This document shows, piece by piece, positions 25,681 to 35,022 of a DNA stretch of 64,000 bases (position 1 is its first letter; the number at the start of each line of letters is the position of its first letter). The position numbers and the translations under genes were made by a program. The stretch covers positions 2,718,001 to 2,782,000 of the forward strand of contig JADJBV010000001.1 in the NCBI GenBank assembly GCA_016703535.1, given 5' to 3'. The DNA is from Deltaproteobacteria bacterium. GTDB lineage: Bacteria > Myxococcota > Kuafuiibacteriia > Kuafuiibacteriales > Kuafuiibacteriaceae. Below the pieces are notes generated by a model. The model had not been told where the DNA came from. It saw only the letters and a program-made list of their open reading frames with translations, and searched no databases.

Positions 25681-26825
25681 AAACACGACGACTGCTGAGC
25701 AACGCCTGGAACAACGCCGGCGTGTTGCGGGACGCGACCCGGATCTTTAGCCCGATGGTGATGGCCCGGCTGGCGGGCCCGGCCCTGCGCGGCCTCTTGC
25801 TCCAGGTCGGCAAGGCCGGACCGCGCACCCAAGTCCCGACCGGTTATGACGCCAACTTCGACTGGCGTTATCAGCGGGACGAGCCCGGGCTGGCCCGGCT
25901 CTACTCGGCCGCCAAGACCAGTCAGTGGAACGCCGAGACCGATCTCGACTGGAGCCAAACCGTGGATCCCCATCACCCGGAGCGGCGGCTGATCGACGAC
26001 GAGGTCTTGCCCCTTTCTTCGATCGCCGGCTACCGGAGCCTGCCGCGCAAGGAACAAGAGAAGCAAAAACACGCGGTGCTCGCCTGGATGTTGTCCCAGT
26101 TCCTCCACGGCGAGCAGGGCGCCTTGTTCGCCGCCTGCCAGCTGACCGAGGCCTACGCTGGCCTGGACGGCAAACTCTACGGCTCGACCCAAGCGGTGGA
26201 CGAAGGTCGGCACGTGGAGGTCTTCCACCGCTACCTGACCGAAAAGTTGGAGAAGCTCTACTCGATCAACGACAACCTCTACGTCTTGATCGACGCCCTG
26301 ATGAGGGACGAACGGTGGGATCTGAAGTTCCTCAGCATGCAGATCATGATCGAAGGGCTGGCGTTGTCGGCCTTCGGCACCTTGCGGGGCCACACCGATG
26401 AACCCCTCTTGCGAGAGCTGCTCCGCTACGTGATCACCGACGAAGCCCGACACGTCCACTTCGGCGTTTTGGCGCTGCAACGCCACTATCGGGAAGGCCT
26501 CGATGAACGAGAGCTCCGGGAGAGAGAAGACTGGGCCTTCGAGACCTCGGTGTTGATGCGCAACCGCTTTTTGGCCCACGAGGTCTACGAAGAATATTAC
26601 GCCCACGCCATGTCGCGCCGGGCCTGGGACAAGGCGGTCTTGGAGTCGGCCTTTATGGTCCGCTTCCGCACCAACCTGTTTCGGCGGATCGTGCCCAACC
26701 TGAAGCGGATCGGGCTCCTCGGGCCCCGGATCCGTCCGTACTACGAACAGCTGGGCCTGCTGGACTTCGAACACGGCAAAGCCGCCCCGGAGTTGTCCGT
26801 CGAGGAGCTTTGGTCGGCCGCGTAG
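25677..26825 (+). CDS. Ferritin-like di-iron protein (AurF-type oxygenase-like)
   Basis: 382 residues, mostly helical. Six iron ligands can be read as two E...ExxH sets: E146 (HGEQG), E176 with H179 (DEGRH), E226 (MIEGL), and E256 with H259 (DEARH). This is the ferritin-like di-iron bundle used by N-oxygenases, ribonucleotide reductase R2 and similar enzymes. The family as a whole is often near TetR regulators and lipid or detoxification genes. The substrate is unknown. It is translationally coupled to the TetR gene (ATGA overlap). Confidence 0.82.
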   Translation: MKTRRLLSNAWNNAGVLRDATRIFSPMVMARLAGPALRGLLLQVGKAGPRTQVPTGYDANFDWRYQRDEPGLARLYSAAKTSQWNAETDLDWSQTVDPHHPERRLIDDEVLPLSSIAGYRSLPRKEQEKQKHAVLAWMLSQFLHGEQGALFAACQLTEAYAGLDGKLYGSTQAVDEGRHVEVFHRYLTEKLEKLYSINDNLYVLIDALMRDERWDLKFLSMQIMIEGLALSAFGTLRGHTDEPLLRELLRYVITDEARHVHFGVLALQRHYREGLDERELREREDWAFETSVLMRNRFLAHEVYEEYYAHAMSRRAWDKAVLESAFMVRFRTNLFRRIVPNLKRIGLLGPRIRPYYEQLGLLDFEHGKAAPELSVEELWSAA

Positions 26826-26889
26826 ATCCCCCAGCTGCGCCAAGGGGGTTGAGGGATCGCTCGAAGTGATTCAGAGTTGCCCTCGGCGC

Positions 26890-27738
26890 ATGCGCTGGTT
26901 CCCTTCCATGTTGGTCCTGGCGGCCCTGGCCAGCGACCCGGCCTCTGCCGAGGCGGTGCCGGCCCGTCGGCTGGCCGTGTTGCCGGTGATCATCGCCGGC
27001 GACGCCCGCACCTCGGTCAGCACCGTGTTCGACGCGGTCCAGGCGGCCGGCGATCTGCGCCTGGGCCTCGAGGTGATGACCCTCGACGAATATTACTCCC
27101 ACGAAGGCGCAGAGATCGCCGAGTCGGCCTTGGCCTGTGGCCAAGACACCGCCTGCATGAGCCAAAAGTTGGCGCCCCTCTCCACCGATCTCGGCCTGGT
27201 GGTGGTGATCAACCGGGAGCTGGATCCGCCGCTGCTTTCGGTCTTGTTGCTCGACACCCAAAACCGTCGGGTCGCCGCCGAGTCTTACGGACAGTTCAAG
27301 GGTGGGATCGATCGGATCGGCAACGAGCTGGAGCGGATCACCGCCGGTTTCTTCGATCGCCTCCAGATCCCCAAGGCCGGTCGTTTGGTGGTGGCGGTCG
27401 AGCCCAAAGGGGCCCGGCTGCTGATCCCCGGCGATTATCCGTCGGATCGGGGCCAACCGAACGCCTTCACGGTGCCGCCTGGGACCTACGAGGTCGTGGC
27501 CACTTTGGACGGTTATCGACGCAGCACCGCCGCGGCGATCGTCAAGAGCGGCGAGACCACCGCCATGGCCTTGCGGCTCGAGCCCGAGGGATCCCTCTTG
27601 AGTTCACCTTGGTTTTGGGTCGGCACCGGGGCGGTGGTGGCGGTGGCCGCGACCACCATCATCTTGTTGACCCGGCCCACCGAAAGTTGCGTCTGCGTGA
27701 TCACCGCTCAGAACAACGAATGTATGGTCTGCCAATAA
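26890..27738 (+). CDS. Secreted PEGA-domain protein with C-terminal membrane anchor
   Basis: 282 residues from ATG 26890 (a GTG at 26866 would add eight residues before the signal peptide). A signal peptide ends near ASAEA. The middle domain (ALACGQDTACMSQKL ... DLGLVVVINREL) is a form common in myxobacterial TPR/PEGA proteins. A PEGA domain follows (about 170-240: KAGRLVVAVEPKGARLLIPG ... VPPGTYEVVATLDGY), then a transmembrane helix near residue 250 and a Cys-rich tail. It is convergent with a Ser/Thr kinase gene three bases away. It is probably an envelope sensor or structural protein and has an analogue at 42703. Confidence 0.75.
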   Translation: MRWFPSMLVLAALASDPASAEAVPARRLAVLPVIIAGDARTSVSTVFDAVQAAGDLRLGLEVMTLDEYYSHEGAEIAESALACGQDTACMSQKLAPLSTDLGLVVVINRELDPPLLSVLLLDTQNRRVAAESYGQFKGGIDRIGNELERITAGFFDRLQIPKAGRLVVAVEPKGARLLIPGDYPSDRGQPNAFTVPPGTYEVVATLDGYRRSTAAAIVKSGETTAMALRLEPEGSLLSSPWFWVGTGAVVAVAATTIILLTRPTESCVCVITAQNNECMVCQ

Positions 27739-27741
27739 CCT

Positions 27742-29505
27742 TCACTCGAGGGTCTTGAGCTCTTTCGCCAAGGCCTGAAGCTGAGAGAGAGCCTGCTCCG
27801 GATCTCGGGCCGCTCGGGCCATCGCCACCCTCGCCAAAAACTTGTCGCAGGCCATCGCCAGCGCCGACTCCGGGGCGGCCGCCGATTTTTTGGCCAGGGC
27901 CTCTTGCTGGAGCTTTTGGCTCAGCTGGATGACCTCCTTGGGATCCACCCCCAGGGCCCGCTCCGGGGGCGGCGGATCGTCGCTGGCGGGGCGCGGCACC
28001 CGAGGGCGCCGATCGATCCGTTCGGGGCGATCCGGCCGGCGTGGATTCGAATCTTCACCCGGGCTCACCGAAGGCTCCGGCGTCGAGGCCTCGGGGTGAG
28101 CGGCGATGGCCGGCTCCGGGGCCCGCTCGGCGACCTCCGGGGTCACCACCGGCACCGACACTGGCACCGGACGGGTCGGCAGCGCATCGGGGCTCGATCC
28201 GCCGATCACCAAGCCCAACACCAGGCCCGTCCCCATCGCCACCGCCAAGGTCACCATGATGGCCACCCTTCGGTTCGGCTTCGGCTGGATGATCACCCGC
28301 TGGCTGGAGCTGGTGCTGGGCGGCGTGACCGATCGCGGCTCGGCGGCCAAGGGCTGAGCCAACAACCGCGTCGACTCGCTGGGCGGCGGCGCCGGCGCGG
28401 CCACCACGGTGGGCGCACCAACCTGAATCGGCCTCGCCAGGCGGCGCACGAAGCGGGTCGGATCTCCCAGATCACTGACCCCCTCCCGACGCACAAAAAT
28501 TTCGGTGCGCTGCACCTCGGGCTCATCGTCCTCGGATAAGGCCAGGCCCAAGAGCCGCTCGACCTCTTGCAGGCGGGCCCGCTTGTCGGAGCCCAGGAGC
28601 CCATCGACGAAGGCGGCCACGGCTTGGGCGCTGGCCTCGGGCACCACCCCGGCCAAGGCCCGGATGAAGGCTTCGGCGGTCGGGTAACGATCGTCGGCCT
28701 CTTTGGCCATCGCTCGCTCCACCACCTTGTCGAGGGCCGGGCTCACCTCGGGGCGCACCTGGGAGGGCGCGACGAAGGTCTTCTCCAAGGAGGCCCGCAA
28801 CATGTTCAAGGAGCTGTCGGGCTTCAGGTACCGATCACCGGTCAAGAGTTCGTGGAGCATCACGCCGACCGCGTACAGATCGGCCCGGCGATCGACGGCC
28901 TCACCGATCAGCTGCTCCTTGGCCATATAACCTGGCGAGCCCATCACCCGGCCGGCCGCAGTCTTCCAGTCTTGGGCGTTGGACTTGCCGAGCCCCAGGT
29001 CGATCAGCCGGACCTCCCCGTCGTCGCCGACCATCACGTTTTTGGGCGAGATGTCCCGGTGCACGATGTCCAGGGCCCGGCCCTTTTTGTCGGTGGCGGT
29101 GTGGAGGGCTGAAAGGCCCCGCAGGGTCCCGGTGGTCAAAGCCCGGACGATCGGCAAAGGCACCGGCCGCTTGGCGTTGACCGCCGCCGCCAAGACCCGG
29201 CCCAAGGTCCAGCCCGGCACGTATTCGAGGGCGATGTACAAGGTCCCGTTGATGGCCCCGACGTCGAAGACCCGGGCCACCAAGTTGCTATCGACCCGGA
29301 CCGCCAGCTCGGCCTCGTGGCGGAAGCGGCGGACGTATTCGTCGTTGTCTTGAAGCTTTTCGTGGAGGCTCTTCACCACCACCGGGGTCGGGATGCCGGC
29401 GGCATCGTCGAGGGGTCGCGCCAGGTACGCCGTACCTGCGCCGCCCTGTCCCAGCCGCGCCAGGAGCAGGTACGGCCCAAACGCCCTTGGCAGGGTCTCG
29501 GACAC
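27742..29505 (-). CDS. Ser/Thr protein kinase with transmembrane segment
   Basis: 587 residues. The kinase domain (about 10-290) has LGQGGAGTAYLA (glycine loop), VVVKSL (lysine), HRDISPKN (catalytic loop), IDLGLG in place of DFG, and GSPGYMAKEQ (activation end). A Pro-rich linker, one transmembrane helix (about 405-427) and a low-complexity periplasmic or outer part with a helical end follow. DLG in place of DFG occurs in active kinases of this group. All other catalytic residues are present, so it is likely active. The AT-rich tract at 29545-29575 may be its promoter. Confidence 0.92.
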   Translation of the reverse strand: MSETLPRAFGPYLLLARLGQGGAGTAYLARPLDDAAGIPTPVVVKSLHEKLQDNDEYVRRFRHEAELAVRVDSNLVARVFDVGAINGTLYIALEYVPGWTLGRVLAAAVNAKRPVPLPIVRALTTGTLRGLSALHTATDKKGRALDIVHRDISPKNVMVGDDGEVRLIDLGLGKSNAQDWKTAAGRVMGSPGYMAKEQLIGEAVDRRADLYAVGVMLHELLTGDRYLKPDSSLNMLRASLEKTFVAPSQVRPEVSPALDKVVERAMAKEADDRYPTAEAFIRALAGVVPEASAQAVAAFVDGLLGSDKRARLQEVERLLGLALSEDDEPEVQRTEIFVRREGVSDLGDPTRFVRRLARPIQVGAPTVVAAPAPPPSESTRLLAQPLAAEPRSVTPPSTSSSQRVIIQPKPNRRVAIMVTLAVAMGTGLVLGLVIGGSSPDALPTRPVPVSVPVVTPEVAERAPEPAIAAHPEASTPEPSVSPGEDSNPRRPDRPERIDRRPRVPRPASDDPPPPERALGVDPKEVIQLSQKLQQEALAKKSAAAPESALAMACDKFLARVAMARAARDPEQALSQLQALAKELKTLE

Positions 29506-29571
29506 TCTTCGGGAATCTACCTCGGCGGCCGGCGGGGCACGAGGGCAAGAAAAACGAACAAATTCATAGAT

Positions 29572-30432
29572 TTAACCGCGGCCTCGTCCCCGCGCTAGCC
29601 CGACCATGGCGCCGGTCATGGCGACCTCCAAAAAAGATCGGAGGAAGGCGGCCCCTTGCTCCAAGGCGAAGGCGAGGACAATTCCGGAGGGGGCGATCCG
29701 TTCGATCTGCAGATCCAAGGTGAGGCCACCGATGGTCAACAACACCCCCAAGATCAAAAACGGGAGGTTGGCCGCCAACACCAGGTGAGGCGCGACCAGG
29801 GCCCGGCTCAGGCCGCGCAGGAAGGCCCACCGGGCCCGGTGTTCACCTTTGGCCACCGCCTCGACCTTCATCAGGTCGTGGGCGCCTTTGCACCACGAGA
29901 GGATCAAGACGAGCAGCAGCAAGGAGGCGAGTTGGGCCCCGAACACCGCCCGTTCGTCGATCCATTCGGCGGTCAAGCTCCGCAGGCCTCGGAGCAACAA
30001 GAAGCCGGCGCCGCCGGTGACCAAAAGCGTAAACGGCAGCCCAAAACAGAGGAGCCGCAACATGCGCCCAAACACGCGGCCGCCCCCCGAATAGAAGTCG
30101 CCGGTGCGGACCGGTCCTTCGGCCGCGACCGCCGAGACCACCGCGCCGTCGAAGAAGGCCGACCACCCCAACATCGAGAGCAAGACGCCGGCGCCGAAGG
30201 GGACGAACAGCCCCAGGGCCCGGCGCTCTTGCCGCAGCCACTCGAGGAGGAGATCGGTGCTCAGGTGCCGCAACAGCTCGTCCGTGACCAAGCTGGCGGC
30301 GAAGTTCTGTTCGGTCAGCCACGCGGCGGCGAGGCCGAAGGGCAAGGCGGCGAACAAGGAGACCACGTAGAGCCAGGTGACCACCCCCAGGCGACGGCGG
30401 GCGATCTTCAGGCCACTCACGAAGTGGCTCAC
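29572..30432 (-). CDS. Integral membrane protein, unknown (coupled to M1 peptidase)
   Basis: 286 residues with about six hydrophobic segments (for example VVTWLYVVSLFAALPFGLAA and LASLLLLVLILSW). It has no catalytic motif I recognise. ATG 30432 overlaps the stop of the M1 peptidase gene, so the two are co-translated and the product may anchor or assist the peptidase. The gene ends 66 bases before the kinase start, in an AT-rich gap. Confidence 0.7.
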   Translation of the reverse strand: MSHFVSGLKIARRRLGVVTWLYVVSLFAALPFGLAAAWLTEQNFAASLVTDELLRHLSTDLLLEWLRQERRALGLFVPFGAGVLLSMLGWSAFFDGAVVSAVAAEGPVRTGDFYSGGGRVFGRMLRLLCFGLPFTLLVTGGAGFLLLRGLRSLTAEWIDERAVFGAQLASLLLLVLILSWCKGAHDLMKVEAVAKGEHRARWAFLRGLSRALVAPHLVLAANLPFLILGVLLTIGGLTLDLQIERIAPSGIVLAFALEQGAAFLRSFLEVAMTGAMVGLARGRGRG

Positions 30433-32504
30433 CAGAACGCTCCCAAGATCTGCCAGGCGCTCTGCACCACGGCGAGTACGCTGGCGCCGAAGAACGCGGC
30501 CGGGCGGTGGTCCTTCTCTCGAAGCCGGCCGTTGTTGATCCGCGACAGATCCAAAAGTTCGATGCCTTCGGGATCGAGTTGGGCCGAACGAAGTTGGGCC
30601 TTGGTCACCACCTCATATCGCCCCCAGCGATAACGTCCGTCCCAGGTCCAGCGCTCTTGGCTGCCGTCTTCGAAGTGGAGCAAGACCACCACCGGCCGCA
30701 CCGTCTCCCGGAGGCGCTCCACGACCACCTTGGTCAAAAATCCGGCGGGGGTGCTGGTGGTGGTCGGCAGCGGCGCCGGCAAGGCCCCCAGTTGGGTGGG
30801 ATCGGGATCGGCGTACCCTTGGGGTGGGGTGTCGGCCTCGGAAGAAAGTTCGGTGATCCCGTAGTCGAGGGCCGCCGAGTCGTGGATGAAGGCGGCGAAA
30901 AACTCACCTTGAGGTTGGCCGGTGATCTCTTCGACCACCGCTTGAAAGTCCTGGGTGGTGGGGTGCCGGTATCGCCAACGCCGCTGATAAAGGCGCAACA
31001 CCTGGGCCAGGCGATCTTCGCCGATGGTCCGGCCCAAGGCCTGGAGGGTCAAGGCGGCTCGGGGGTAGACGTTCATCCCGTAGGAGGCGTCGTTCCGGTA
31101 CGCAAACACCGGCCGGACGATCGCGTCCCGTTCGGGCGCGAGCAGGGTGCCGAGGCGCCAGAGCTCCTTTTGGTGGAGGCGTCGACCACTCAACCAAGGG
31201 TGGAGCCAAAACGGCCCGAAGATCTTGGGCCCGTACTTTTCATCCATCGCCGAGCCGGCGCTGTAGGTGGTGAAGCCTTCGTCGAGCCAGGCCTCCTCCA
31301 CCTCGTTGTTGCCGACCAAGCCGTACCACCACTGATGGGCCAACTCGTGGAGGGCCACCTGTTCGGGTGAAGGACCCGATTCAGGGGACGGCCAACCCAC
31401 GCCGCCGGCGATAAAGGTTGGGTACTCCATGCCCATGGCCCCACCGGCCCCGCGCGGCCCGTCGATGACCGTCAGGTTGGGGTACGGATAGGCGCCGTAA
31501 CGACGACCGTACCAACCGAGGCCAAACTCCATCGCGTCCAGGTACCGTTCGACGTGGGCCGCGTGTTCGGGTTGATAGAGGAGCCGGATCTCGACGTCGG
31601 ACAACTCGAGCTGCTCGGGTTTGAGGCCCAGGTGGTGGGCGACGGCGGCGGTGTCCGGATCTTGGCGCGCCACCTCGGCCCGAAAGGTCCGCTTGGCCTC
31701 GAGGAAACGAGGATCCACCGCAAAGGCGAAGTCGTGGATCCATTTTTCGGCGTAGATCGAGGTCACCCACCCATCGGCGCCGGTTTGGGTCTCGAGCAAA
31801 GATCCGGTGGCCCCGACCACGTGATCCGCGGGCACGGTGATCGCCACCCGATAGTCGCCGTAGTCGGCATAGAACTCACCGAGGCCGTGGTACTGGTGGC
31901 AATTCCAGCCGCTGGCCTGGAGGACCCCCAACTTCGGGAACCACTGGGCGACCATCGCGAAGTCCCCTGAATAACCGCTGCGGGCGAAGACCTTCGGGAG
32001 TTGAGCGGTGAACTCGAGCTCCAAGGTGATGGTCTGTCCAGGGCCCAAAACGTAAGGGAGCGGCGTCACCCAGACGGTGCGATCTCGATCGTTGTCATCA
32101 TCGGGGTGGGCGTAGTGGGCGCCGGAGAGCAGCTCCGCCGGCGGCTCCCCCGGGGCCCGGGACGCGGCGACCATGCGGGTCACGGTGATGAAGCCGTATT
32201 GTCCTTCCTCGAACTGATCGCCGCGCAGTTGGCCACCCGAGCTCTTCATGAAGGTGGAGCGATCGTTCAAGAAGGCGTTGAGGTAGAGGTGCCAGCGGAG
32301 CTCTTCGGTGTTGACCTCGGTGCTGTTGGTGAACTGGACCCGCCCCTGGCCCTTGAGCCGATGGGTCTGGGGATCGTAGCGGACCTCGAGTTGGTAGTTG
32401 GCCACCGGCCGCGGGTTGGAGGAGCCGCCGGCGGTCAGGGCCTCGACCAAGGCCGGGCCGCTGAGGGGGTCGGCCAGGAGCAAGAGGAGGACGCCGGACC
32501 ACAA
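30429..32504 (-). CDS. M1 family zinc metallopeptidase
   Basis: 691 residues from a TTG start; a stop codon shortly upstream excludes a longer form. A short hydrophobic N-terminus (VLLLLLADPL) suggests export. The zinc site is HELAHQWW with the downstream Glu in NEVEEAWLDEGFTTY; the substrate-binding exopeptidase loop is GAMGMEYP. These are the standard M1 aminopeptidase features. The last ~100 residues are Pro-rich and end in a hydrophobic segment (AAFFGASVLAVVQSAWQIL), possibly a membrane anchor. It leads a two-gene unit and is divergent from the hydrolase gene with only 21 bases between. Confidence 0.9.
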   Translation of the reverse strand: MWSGVLLLLLADPLSGPALVEALTAGGSSNPRPVANYQLEVRYDPQTHRLKGQGRVQFTNSTEVNTEELRWHLYLNAFLNDRSTFMKSSGGQLRGDQFEEGQYGFITVTRMVAASRAPGEPPAELLSGAHYAHPDDDNDRDRTVWVTPLPYVLGPGQTITLELEFTAQLPKVFARSGYSGDFAMVAQWFPKLGVLQASGWNCHQYHGLGEFYADYGDYRVAITVPADHVVGATGSLLETQTGADGWVTSIYAEKWIHDFAFAVDPRFLEAKRTFRAEVARQDPDTAAVAHHLGLKPEQLELSDVEIRLLYQPEHAAHVERYLDAMEFGLGWYGRRYGAYPYPNLTVIDGPRGAGGAMGMEYPTFIAGGVGWPSPESGPSPEQVALHELAHQWWYGLVGNNEVEEAWLDEGFTTYSAGSAMDEKYGPKIFGPFWLHPWLSGRRLHQKELWRLGTLLAPERDAIVRPVFAYRNDASYGMNVYPRAALTLQALGRTIGEDRLAQVLRLYQRRWRYRHPTTQDFQAVVEEITGQPQGEFFAAFIHDSAALDYGITELSSEADTPPQGYADPDPTQLGALPAPLPTTTSTPAGFLTKVVVERLRETVRPVVVLLHFEDGSQERWTWDGRYRWGRYEVVTKAQLRSAQLDPEGIELLDLSRINNGRLREKDHRPAAFFGASVLAVVQSAWQILGAFW

Positions 32505-32525
32505 AGCCCATCCAGCCTACAAGAG

Positions 32526-33644
32526 ATGCCCACCCCGTGGCAGACTCGCCCGGTGGAGTGGGGGCTGCTTTGGTCTTTGGGCCGCTGGCTTTCGCCCCTG
32601 ACCCCCGAAGACCTGGCGCCGCCCGGGGTGGAACGGAGCGCCGTGAGAGTGGCGCCCAGGCGCCCAGCCGATCGCCCGTTCGAGGCCTGGATCTACCGCC
32701 CGCTGGACCGGCCGATCCAAGGGGCACTTTTGGTCTGCCCCGGCCTGCACTACGCCGGCCCCGCCGATCCTCGGCTCGATCGTTTCCTGCGGGTCCTGGC
32801 CGGCAGTGGCCTGTTGGTCCTTTCGCCGTTTTTGCCGGATTTTACGGCCCTGGAGGTGAAGGAGAGCCTGACCGACGACCTGGAGCGGGCTTTGGGGGCG
32901 CTCCTCGAGCACCCGGCCCGGCCCCGGTCGATCACGCCCGGTATATTCAGTATATCGTTTGGGTCTTTACCCAGCCTGCGTTTGGCGGCCCGGGCCACGC
33001 CGGAGCGACCCCTTGGCGGACTTTTGGTGTTTGGTGGCTACGCCGACTTCTCCCGGACCTTGGCCCACTGCCTGGGACAAGGTGCTGAGGGCCCACGAGA
33101 TCCGCTCAACCAGCCGGTGGTCTTCTTGAACTTGTTGCCTTGGTTGGAGGTGCCGGAGCCCGAACGGCTGGCGGCGGCGCTGCGGCGTTTTGTCGAGTCG
33201 ACCTGGGGCCGCCCCGAGCTGAAGGCCAAGGCCCGGCACCAACCGATCGCCGAAGCGGTGGGCGCGGAGCTGACCGGGCGCACCGCCCAGGTCTATCGGA
33301 TCGCCACCGGCTTGGACGACGGGGCCTTTGCCTTGGCCGAAACCGCCCTGCGGGCCCGGGGCACCGACGCCCACTTGGATCCCCGGCCGGTGTTGGCGCA
33401 GATCCGCTGCCCGGTGCACCTGGTCCACGGCCGGGACGACGACGTCATCCCCCACACCGAACTCGACGCCCTGGCCGCGGCCTTCCCAGCCGGGGCGGCG
33501 GTGTCGACCTACAAAACCGGGCTATACGCCCACACCGGACGAGGAGGTTTTGGCAACCTCGCGGACGGTTTTCGAGAGCTGGTGACCATGTTCGGAATGT
33601 TGAAGGCGATCGTCGAGGTTTCGACCGCGGCCGGGTCCCCATGA
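32526..33644 (+). CDS. Alpha/beta hydrolase-fold protein
   Basis: 372 residues from ATG 32526 (the frame is open upstream but inside the divergent M1 gene). Core strands GALLVCPGLHYAG and LGGLLVFGGYADF with nucleophile region FSISFGSLPS, an acidic residue in HGRDDDVIP and the final His in YAHTGRGG make an alpha/beta hydrolase triad likely. The nucleophile elbow lacks the first Gly of GxSxG. There is no signal peptide. The stop overlaps the ATG of the metallo-beta-lactamase gene, so the two may act together, possibly on a lipid ester; that is inference. Confidence 0.75.
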   Translation: MPTPWQTRPVEWGLLWSLGRWLSPLTPEDLAPPGVERSAVRVAPRRPADRPFEAWIYRPLDRPIQGALLVCPGLHYAGPADPRLDRFLRVLAGSGLLVLSPFLPDFTALEVKESLTDDLERALGALLEHPARPRSITPGIFSISFGSLPSLRLAARATPERPLGGLLVFGGYADFSRTLAHCLGQGAEGPRDPLNQPVVFLNLLPWLEVPEPERLAAALRRFVESTWGRPELKAKARHQPIAEAVGAELTGRTAQVYRIATGLDDGAFALAETALRARGTDAHLDPRPVLAQIRCPVHLVHGRDDDVIPHTELDALAAAFPAGAAVSTYKTGLYAHTGRGGFGNLADGFRELVTMFGMLKAIVEVSTAAGSP

Positions 33645-34678
33645 AGTTGCCGCTCTGGTGCACCTTGGCCCTGGTCCTCGAGGGGTGTTGTAGTTTTTCG
33701 GCCCGAGGGTACCGGGGGCCCAAGTCGGATCACTTCGACGGCGAGAAGTTCCTCAACACCTGCGCGACCCAACCCGATCACGGGTTTTTCGGCCTGCTCA
33801 GCTGGGTGGTCGATCGGGATCCCGGGCCTTGGCCCGAGTGGCTCGACCAAGCCCCCGGCGAAAAGCCCCGGGAGCGGGTGGGCCGGGGTGAGCTGGTGGT
33901 CACCGCCGTCGGCCACGCCACGGTGTTGATCCAGATGGACGGCCTCAACATCTTGACCGACCCAGTGTGGTCCGAGGCGATCGGCCCCGAACCCTTCACC
34001 GTCACGCGCCGACACCGGAGCCCGGGCCTGCGCTTCGAAGATCTGCCGCCGATCGATCTGGTGTTGATCAGCCACGATCACTACGACCACCTGGACGTGC
34101 CGACCTTACGCCGCTTGATGACCGCCTTTTCCCCGCGGATCGGCGCGGGCCTGGGCACCACCGAGTTCTTGCGCAGCCAAGGGATCCGAGGTGGCCGCGA
34201 CTTCGACTGGTGGGACTCCCACCCGGTCTCCCGAGAGGTCACGGTGACCGCGGTGCCCAACCAACACTTCTCCAACCGCGGGATCTGCGATCGGGATCGG
34301 GTGCTCTGGACGGCCTTCGTGTTGTCGGGCCCCGCGGGCAAGGTCTATATCGCCGGCGACACCGGGTATGGGCCCCACTTTGCCGAGGTGGGCCAACGCC
34401 TCGGGCCCTTCCGCTTGGCCATCTTGCCGATCGGCGCTTTTCGGCCCGAGTGGTTCATGGGCCGGGTCCACGTCTCACCGGAGGAGGCCTTGGCCGCGGC
34501 GGTGGACCTGCGGGCAGCGCAGGCGATGGGTTATCACTTCGGCACCTTCCGGTTGGCCGACGATGGATTCGAAGAACCGGGTCAGCGGTTGGGGCGAGCC
34601 CAAGAGGAGGCCCAACTGCCGAGTGATCGGTTCTGGGTGCCGACGTTTGGCGAGGGACGAGTGGTCCCTCGCCGGTGA
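33641..34678 (+). CDS. NAPE-PLD-like metallo-beta-lactamase-fold lipoprotein
   Basis: 345 residues; lipobox LVLEG-C (C16). The start of the mature protein, YRGPKSDHFDGEKFLN, matches the N-acyl-phosphatidylethanolamine phospholipase D (NAPE-PLD) subgroup. The zinc motif HDHYDH, the TDPVW strand, a YIAGDTGYG Asp and the final FGTFRL His region are present. Proteins of this group hydrolyse phosphodiesters or lactones; in the lipid subgroup they cleave phospholipids. The lipoprotein anchor places it in the envelope. It is coupled to the upstream hydrolase by an ATGA overlap. Confidence 0.88.
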   Translation: MKLPLWCTLALVLEGCCSFSARGYRGPKSDHFDGEKFLNTCATQPDHGFFGLLSWVVDRDPGPWPEWLDQAPGEKPRERVGRGELVVTAVGHATVLIQMDGLNILTDPVWSEAIGPEPFTVTRRHRSPGLRFEDLPPIDLVLISHDHYDHLDVPTLRRLMTAFSPRIGAGLGTTEFLRSQGIRGGRDFDWWDSHPVSREVTVTAVPNQHFSNRGICDRDRVLWTAFVLSGPAGKVYIAGDTGYGPHFAEVGQRLGPFRLAILPIGAFRPEWFMGRVHVSPEEALAAAVDLRAAQAMGYHFGTFRLADDGFEEPGQRLGRAQEEAQLPSDRFWVPTFGEGRVVPRR

Positions 34679-34690
34679 GGGGAGCTCAGC

Positions 34691-34936
34691 TCAGGTCTTG
34701 GTCTTGCACTCTTCGTTGCACTGGTCCTTGGCGGTGGTGCAAGCGGTCTTGCAAGCGTCGCGGTTGGCCTCGAGCTCTTCGGTGCACTTCTGCTCGCAGG
34801 TGGTGCGGGCCTCTTCGCAAGACTGAGCGCAGGCCTCGTTGCCGGCCGCGTTCTTGATGTCGCCCGCGGTGCTGCTAGAGCACGCGAGGGCCAAAGCGGC
34901 GACGGCGGAGAGGGCAAACAAACGGATCGAGTTCAT
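34691..34936 (-). CDS. Small Cys-rich lipoprotein with twin CX3C hairpins
   Basis: 81 residues from ATG 34936; lipobox ALALA-C (C19). The mature 60 residues hold eight Cys in a regular order: CX3C, 6 residues, CX3C, 10 residues, CX3C, 6 residues, CX3C. The charged, Ala/Glu-rich spacers predict two helical hairpins, each closed by two disulfides, as in twin CX3C proteins. The tail of the pseudokinase at 17519 has a related CX3C series. Function unknown. An earlier in-frame start at 35011 would precede the signal peptide and was rejected. Confidence 0.78.
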   Translation of the reverse strand: MNSIRLFALSAVAALALACSSSTAGDIKNAAGNEACAQSCEEARTTCEQKCTEELEANRDACKTACTTAKDQCNEECKTKT

Positions 34937-35022
34937 GGTCCAGCCCGCTACACCATCAGTAGGCCGATGCAAACCGGAATTGTCCTGGCGGACCTGCACG
35001 GTCCTGGGCATACTTCGCGCCC

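Noticed and set aside
29545..29575. AACGAACAAA at the kinase promoter resembling a ROK operator half-site
   Set aside because: No matching left arm (TTTGTT at the right spacing), so it is not a palindrome of the same kind.
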